Below are positions 61,821 through 64,000 of a stretch of DNA of 64,000 nt, one piece after another. Position 1 is the stretch's first letter. Each line of letters starts with the position of its first letter. Location of the stretch: contig CAKUXR010000008.1 of assembly GCA_934700615.1 (NCBI GenBank), positions 1-64,000 of the forward strand. Reading direction: 5' to 3'. Below the pieces are notes generated by a model. That model ran no database searches. It was not told the DNA's origin and saw nothing but the letters and a program-made list of their open reading frames with translations. Position numbers and translations under genes: made by a program. This stretch comes from an uncultured Bacteroidales bacterium (GTDB taxonomy: Bacteria; Bacteroidota; Bacteroidia; Bacteroidales; UBA932).

Positions 61821-63830
61821 TTAGTTCTTTAAAAGCATCTTGATAATACATGCGGAAGACCATCCGAAGTTAGGGCTGCAGAGAGCTTCACCTGTGAGAG
61901 GGTTGTAGTTCTCATTGATGGCGCCGTCAGACGTGAGTCCCTGGGCGTTGTCAATGAATTTCTTCAGGAGGAAGTCGGCTTCTTTGTTGTAGCCGTAGTT
62001 CCTGAGGCCTGTGATTCCGAAGTAAACCTGGTCAACCCAGACAGGGCCTCTCCAGTATCCGCATGTAGGGCGGAGTGCAGGATGGCTGGTGTCGAGTGTC
62101 CCGAGCGGCAGAGTAGAATTGAACTTGTGCTCGTCCATCATCTTTTCCATGACAGCCTTGGCCTGTTCCTTGGTTGCGGCTCCGGCCCACAGAGGCAGCC
62201 AGCACTCGGCACCCATAACCTTGATGAAGTCGCCTGTTCCGAGACGTGTGTCATAGAAGAAACCTGTCTCAGGGTCGAACATCTTGGTCTGGATATGTAT
62301 CTTGAGCTTCTCGGCCTCAGTCTTGAGCTGCGCGGAGAGATCTTTCTTGCCGAGGATGTCAGCCATTTCAGCAAGCATGTTCTTTTCTGCATAGAGGAAT
62401 GAGTTCAGACAGATGTTCTCCTGGTTCATTGACCATGCGTAATCCTTGTTCTTGAGCATTGTGGCGTCGTCGAAACGAACTCCGTTGTCCATTCCGCTCT
62501 CCCATGCCGCGGCGATGAGTGAACCGTCAGTAGAACCGTACTCGCAGACTCCGTTCTGGTCGTGGTCACGGTCTGTGTACCACCATCTGTGGAACTTGTA
62601 GAGCTTGTCGAACATCTCGGCAAGGAACTCCTTGTCGCCAGTCTCGCGGTAAACGTTCATTACGCCCCATGTCGCAACAGGTGGTTTGGAATCACGCCAG
62701 TTGTTGTATCTCTTGTTGAATCCGATGTAGTCAGGAACCATTCCGTTCTCTGCCTGGTGGTCGAAGAGAGTTCTCATCTCGTCTTTTGCCATCTCAGGAT
62801 TGTAGAGGACATTGGCAGAAGCGATCTTCCATGCGTCCCAAGACCAGATGCCTGTCAGGAAGCCGTTGAATGAAGGGTTGCTTCCGGCATGATAGATGTC
62901 TCCTGCAGCTGAGCGCCAGTTGCTGTTTAGCGTCATCATGGCTTTGACGATGACCTTGCGGTACTTGTTCGATGAGAGATACTCGCTGTCGCGGGAAAGG
63001 AGTTTGTCAATGTTGTTGTCCCAACGTACCTTGTTCTCAGCGAAGCACTTGTCAATGTCGATGTTTCTTACTGCTGCGAGTTCCTTTGCTGAATCTTCGC
63101 GGCGAAGCATCAATGTCTGCGTGTATTCTGATCTGTATTCTGCATCTGCAGGAAGCACTATGTCATTCTTCTCGCAGACATGGAGGCTGTCTGTGTTCAC
63201 GAGTCTTACCTTGTCTGCCGTGCGGAAGCAGGTTGTGGTGACTGTAGAGTCAGGGAAGTGGAGTACTGAAACTGAGTTGCCGTCAGCTGTCAGTTGGGAT
63301 TTCTTGTTGAATACTCCTCCGACCCATTCGAGGCTCACGTGCATCGGCTGTCCGCTGACGTTCTTGATTACAGAACGGACTACGGCAGTCCTGTTCGTGG
63401 CGAAGCAGAGCTCAGTCGTGAAGTGGATGTCCTTGTTGTTGAACTCCTGGATGAGCTTTCCAGGCAAATATTTGGATGTCTGGATGTTGCGCACAAGGTC
63501 GAATTCTCTTTCATTGACCTTGATGATCGGCTGTGCCAATGTTGCCGCGATCCAGCCTCTTCCAGTCATGACCATCGGACCGATGAATGATCCGCAGTAC
63601 TCGTAGCCTTCGTTCTCAGGGAGAGCGTATGATGACCATGCGCCCATGTCAGAGAAAACATAAGCTCCGTAGTGTCTTTCCTGAAGAGGAACATTCTTGA
63701 CGTTCAGCAGGTTGACGAAATCTTCCTGCTTGGAGAGCAGTACTTCGTCTCCGAAGGCTGTGGTTTTGGCGCAGCCGCATGTGATGCATGCGGCCGTGCC
63801 TAGGATAAGTAGTAATTTAGTGTTGTTCAT
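61821..63830 (-). CDS. MGH1/GH63-like (alpha/alpha)6 glycoside hydrolase
   Basis: A 669-residue predicted lipoprotein (ITCGCAK near the N-terminus gives a lipobox-like cysteine). The C-terminal half is the (alpha/alpha)6 barrel of mannosylglycerate-hydrolase/GH63-type enzymes: GFLTGIWSWDAWKIA, the acidic ESGMDNGVRFDD and CGYWRGPVWVDQVYFGITGL. The N-terminal half is a beta-sandwich. Substrate is probably an alpha-linked glucose or mannose unit. It is 6 bases upstream of the GH2 gene and 5 bases after the SusD-like gene. Confidence 0.85.
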   Translation of the reverse strand: MNNTKLLLILGTAACITCGCAKTTAFGDEVLLSKQEDFVNLLNVKNVPLQERHYGAYVFSDMGAWSSYALPENEGYEYCGSFIGPMVMTGRGWIAATLAQPIIKVNEREFDLVRNIQTSKYLPGKLIQEFNNKDIHFTTELCFATNRTAVVRSVIKNVSGQPMHVSLEWVGGVFNKKSQLTADGNSVSVLHFPDSTVTTTCFRTADKVRLVNTDSLHVCEKNDIVLPADAEYRSEYTQTLMLRREDSAKELAAVRNIDIDKCFAENKVRWDNNIDKLLSRDSEYLSSNKYRKVIVKAMMTLNSNWRSAAGDIYHAGSNPSFNGFLTGIWSWDAWKIASANVLYNPEMAKDEMRTLFDHQAENGMVPDYIGFNKRYNNWRDSKPPVATWGVMNVYRETGDKEFLAEMFDKLYKFHRWWYTDRDHDQNGVCEYGSTDGSLIAAAWESGMDNGVRFDDATMLKNKDYAWSMNQENICLNSFLYAEKNMLAEMADILGKKDLSAQLKTEAEKLKIHIQTKMFDPETGFFYDTRLGTGDFIKVMGAECWLPLWAGAATKEQAKAVMEKMMDEHKFNSTLPLGTLDTSHPALRPTCGYWRGPVWVDQVYFGITGLRNYGYNKEADFLLKKFIDNAQGLTSDGAINENYNPLTGEALCSPNFGWSSACIIKMLLKN

Positions 63831-63835
63831 GGAAA

Positions 63836-64000
63836 CTATTTGGTATAGTTAGGATTCTGCTCCCAGTCTGGGTTAAGAAGGAACTCTGAGTGAGGAATAG
63901 GGAGAAGCTTATGCTTGGAGTCCATGTAGTTCTCCATGAATGGCTTTCCGTGTTCCTTAAGGGATTTCTCCACGATATTCCAGCGGACGAGGTCATACCA
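63836..64000 (-). CDS. SusD/RagB-like glycan-binding lipoprotein, C-terminal end (partial)
   Basis: Fifty-four residues of a frame that enters from the right edge and stops at 63836. WYDLVRW at the edge and LLPIPHSEFLLNPDWEQNPNY at the end are the standard C-terminal signature of SusD-family proteins, which sit on the outer surface with a SusC-type TonB transporter. The rest, and the expected SusC gene, lie beyond the window. Co-transcribed with the two glycosidases. Confidence 0.92.
   Translation of the reverse strand, partial: WYDLVRWNIVEKSLKEHGKPFMENYMDSKHKLLPIPHSEFLLNPDWEQNPNYTK

Larger units (their letters stand above)
1402..63518. repeat. Dispersed heptamer GTCAATG / CATTGAC, about 120 copies
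   Basis: By hand I count about 68 GTCAATG and 54 CATTGAC on the plus strand, about one per 520 bp, mostly inside genes but also between them. They fall in several codon frames (Val-Asn, Ser-Met, Ile-Asp, Leu-Thr), so the signal is in the DNA, not in a peptide. About 8 would be expected in random equal-base DNA. Gaps occur over 4950-8160, 14675-16130, 35335-38810 and 40456-42147. Confidence 0.85.

Overview
The window looks like chromosomal DNA of a gut-type Bacteroidales bacterium of moderate G+C; the genus cannot be resolved by reading. Signs of this are promoters of the TAnnTTTG type in front of many genes, few Shine-Dalgarno sequences, a SusD-like gene end, DUF6562/FimB-type fimbrillin-like lipoproteins, a FeoA-FeoB fusion, DUF2723 and DUF4271 proteins, and GH92/GH2 lipoprotein or secreted glycosidases.

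Layout. 0.2-3.8 kb: a phosphopantetheinyl transferase (+), then a minus operon SUI1/YciH - DUF4271 - hemD - rnpA - yidD. 3.8-10.6 kb: plus operon DUF2723 membrane protein - lepA - GT2 - menA, closed by a strong terminator. 11-14.3 kb: large BspA-type leucine-rich-repeat lipoprotein. 14.4-23.7 kb: minus genes gpmI, EamA transporter, tRNA-Ser, then a long run of Fe-S aldo/keto reductase, polyferredoxin, thiamine pyrophosphokinase, O-methyltransferase, M16 peptidase and a secreted protein. 23.8-27.7 kb: plus operon coiled-coil membrane protein - hemW - aminopeptidase P. 27.8-31.1 kb: minus envelope-stress-like trio, U32 protein, polyprenyl synthase. 31.3-33.6 kb: rsgA and MATE. 34-41 kb: fimbrial/adhesin operon with a long leader, followed by 640 bp of gene-free, structured, repeat-bearing DNA. 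41.6-45.6 kb: deoxynucleoside kinase, MBL hydrolase, SGNH hydrolase, OPA transporter. 45.7-50.1 kb: iron and nitrosative-stress block (feoAB, DUF4491, atypical LuxR regulator, RIC-type hemerythrin). 50.1-50.4 kb: candidate small RNA. 50.4-58.5 kb: queH, GH92, two unknown exported proteins, second deoxynucleoside kinase, acyl-CoA ligase, tRNA-Leu, fabG. 58.6-64 kb: minus polysaccharide-utilisation genes (GH2, GH63-like, SusD end), cut by the window edge.

Most of the coding content is ordinary. The outstanding signal is at DNA level: the non-palindromic heptamer GTCAATG (or its complement CATTGAC) occurs about 120 times by my hand count, in both orientations and several reading frames, against roughly 8 expected for random equal-base DNA. 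It is missing from the AT-rich adhesin gene at 36.5-38.7 kb, as expected if that segment came from elsewhere, and it forms a perfect 17-bp inverted repeat between two divergent promoters at 54.2 kb. Second-line points of interest are the gene-free region at 41 kb, the small RNA at 50.2 kb, the mosaic adhesin pair, the receiver-like regulator lacking key residues, and the polyferredoxin with an internal twin-arginine segment.
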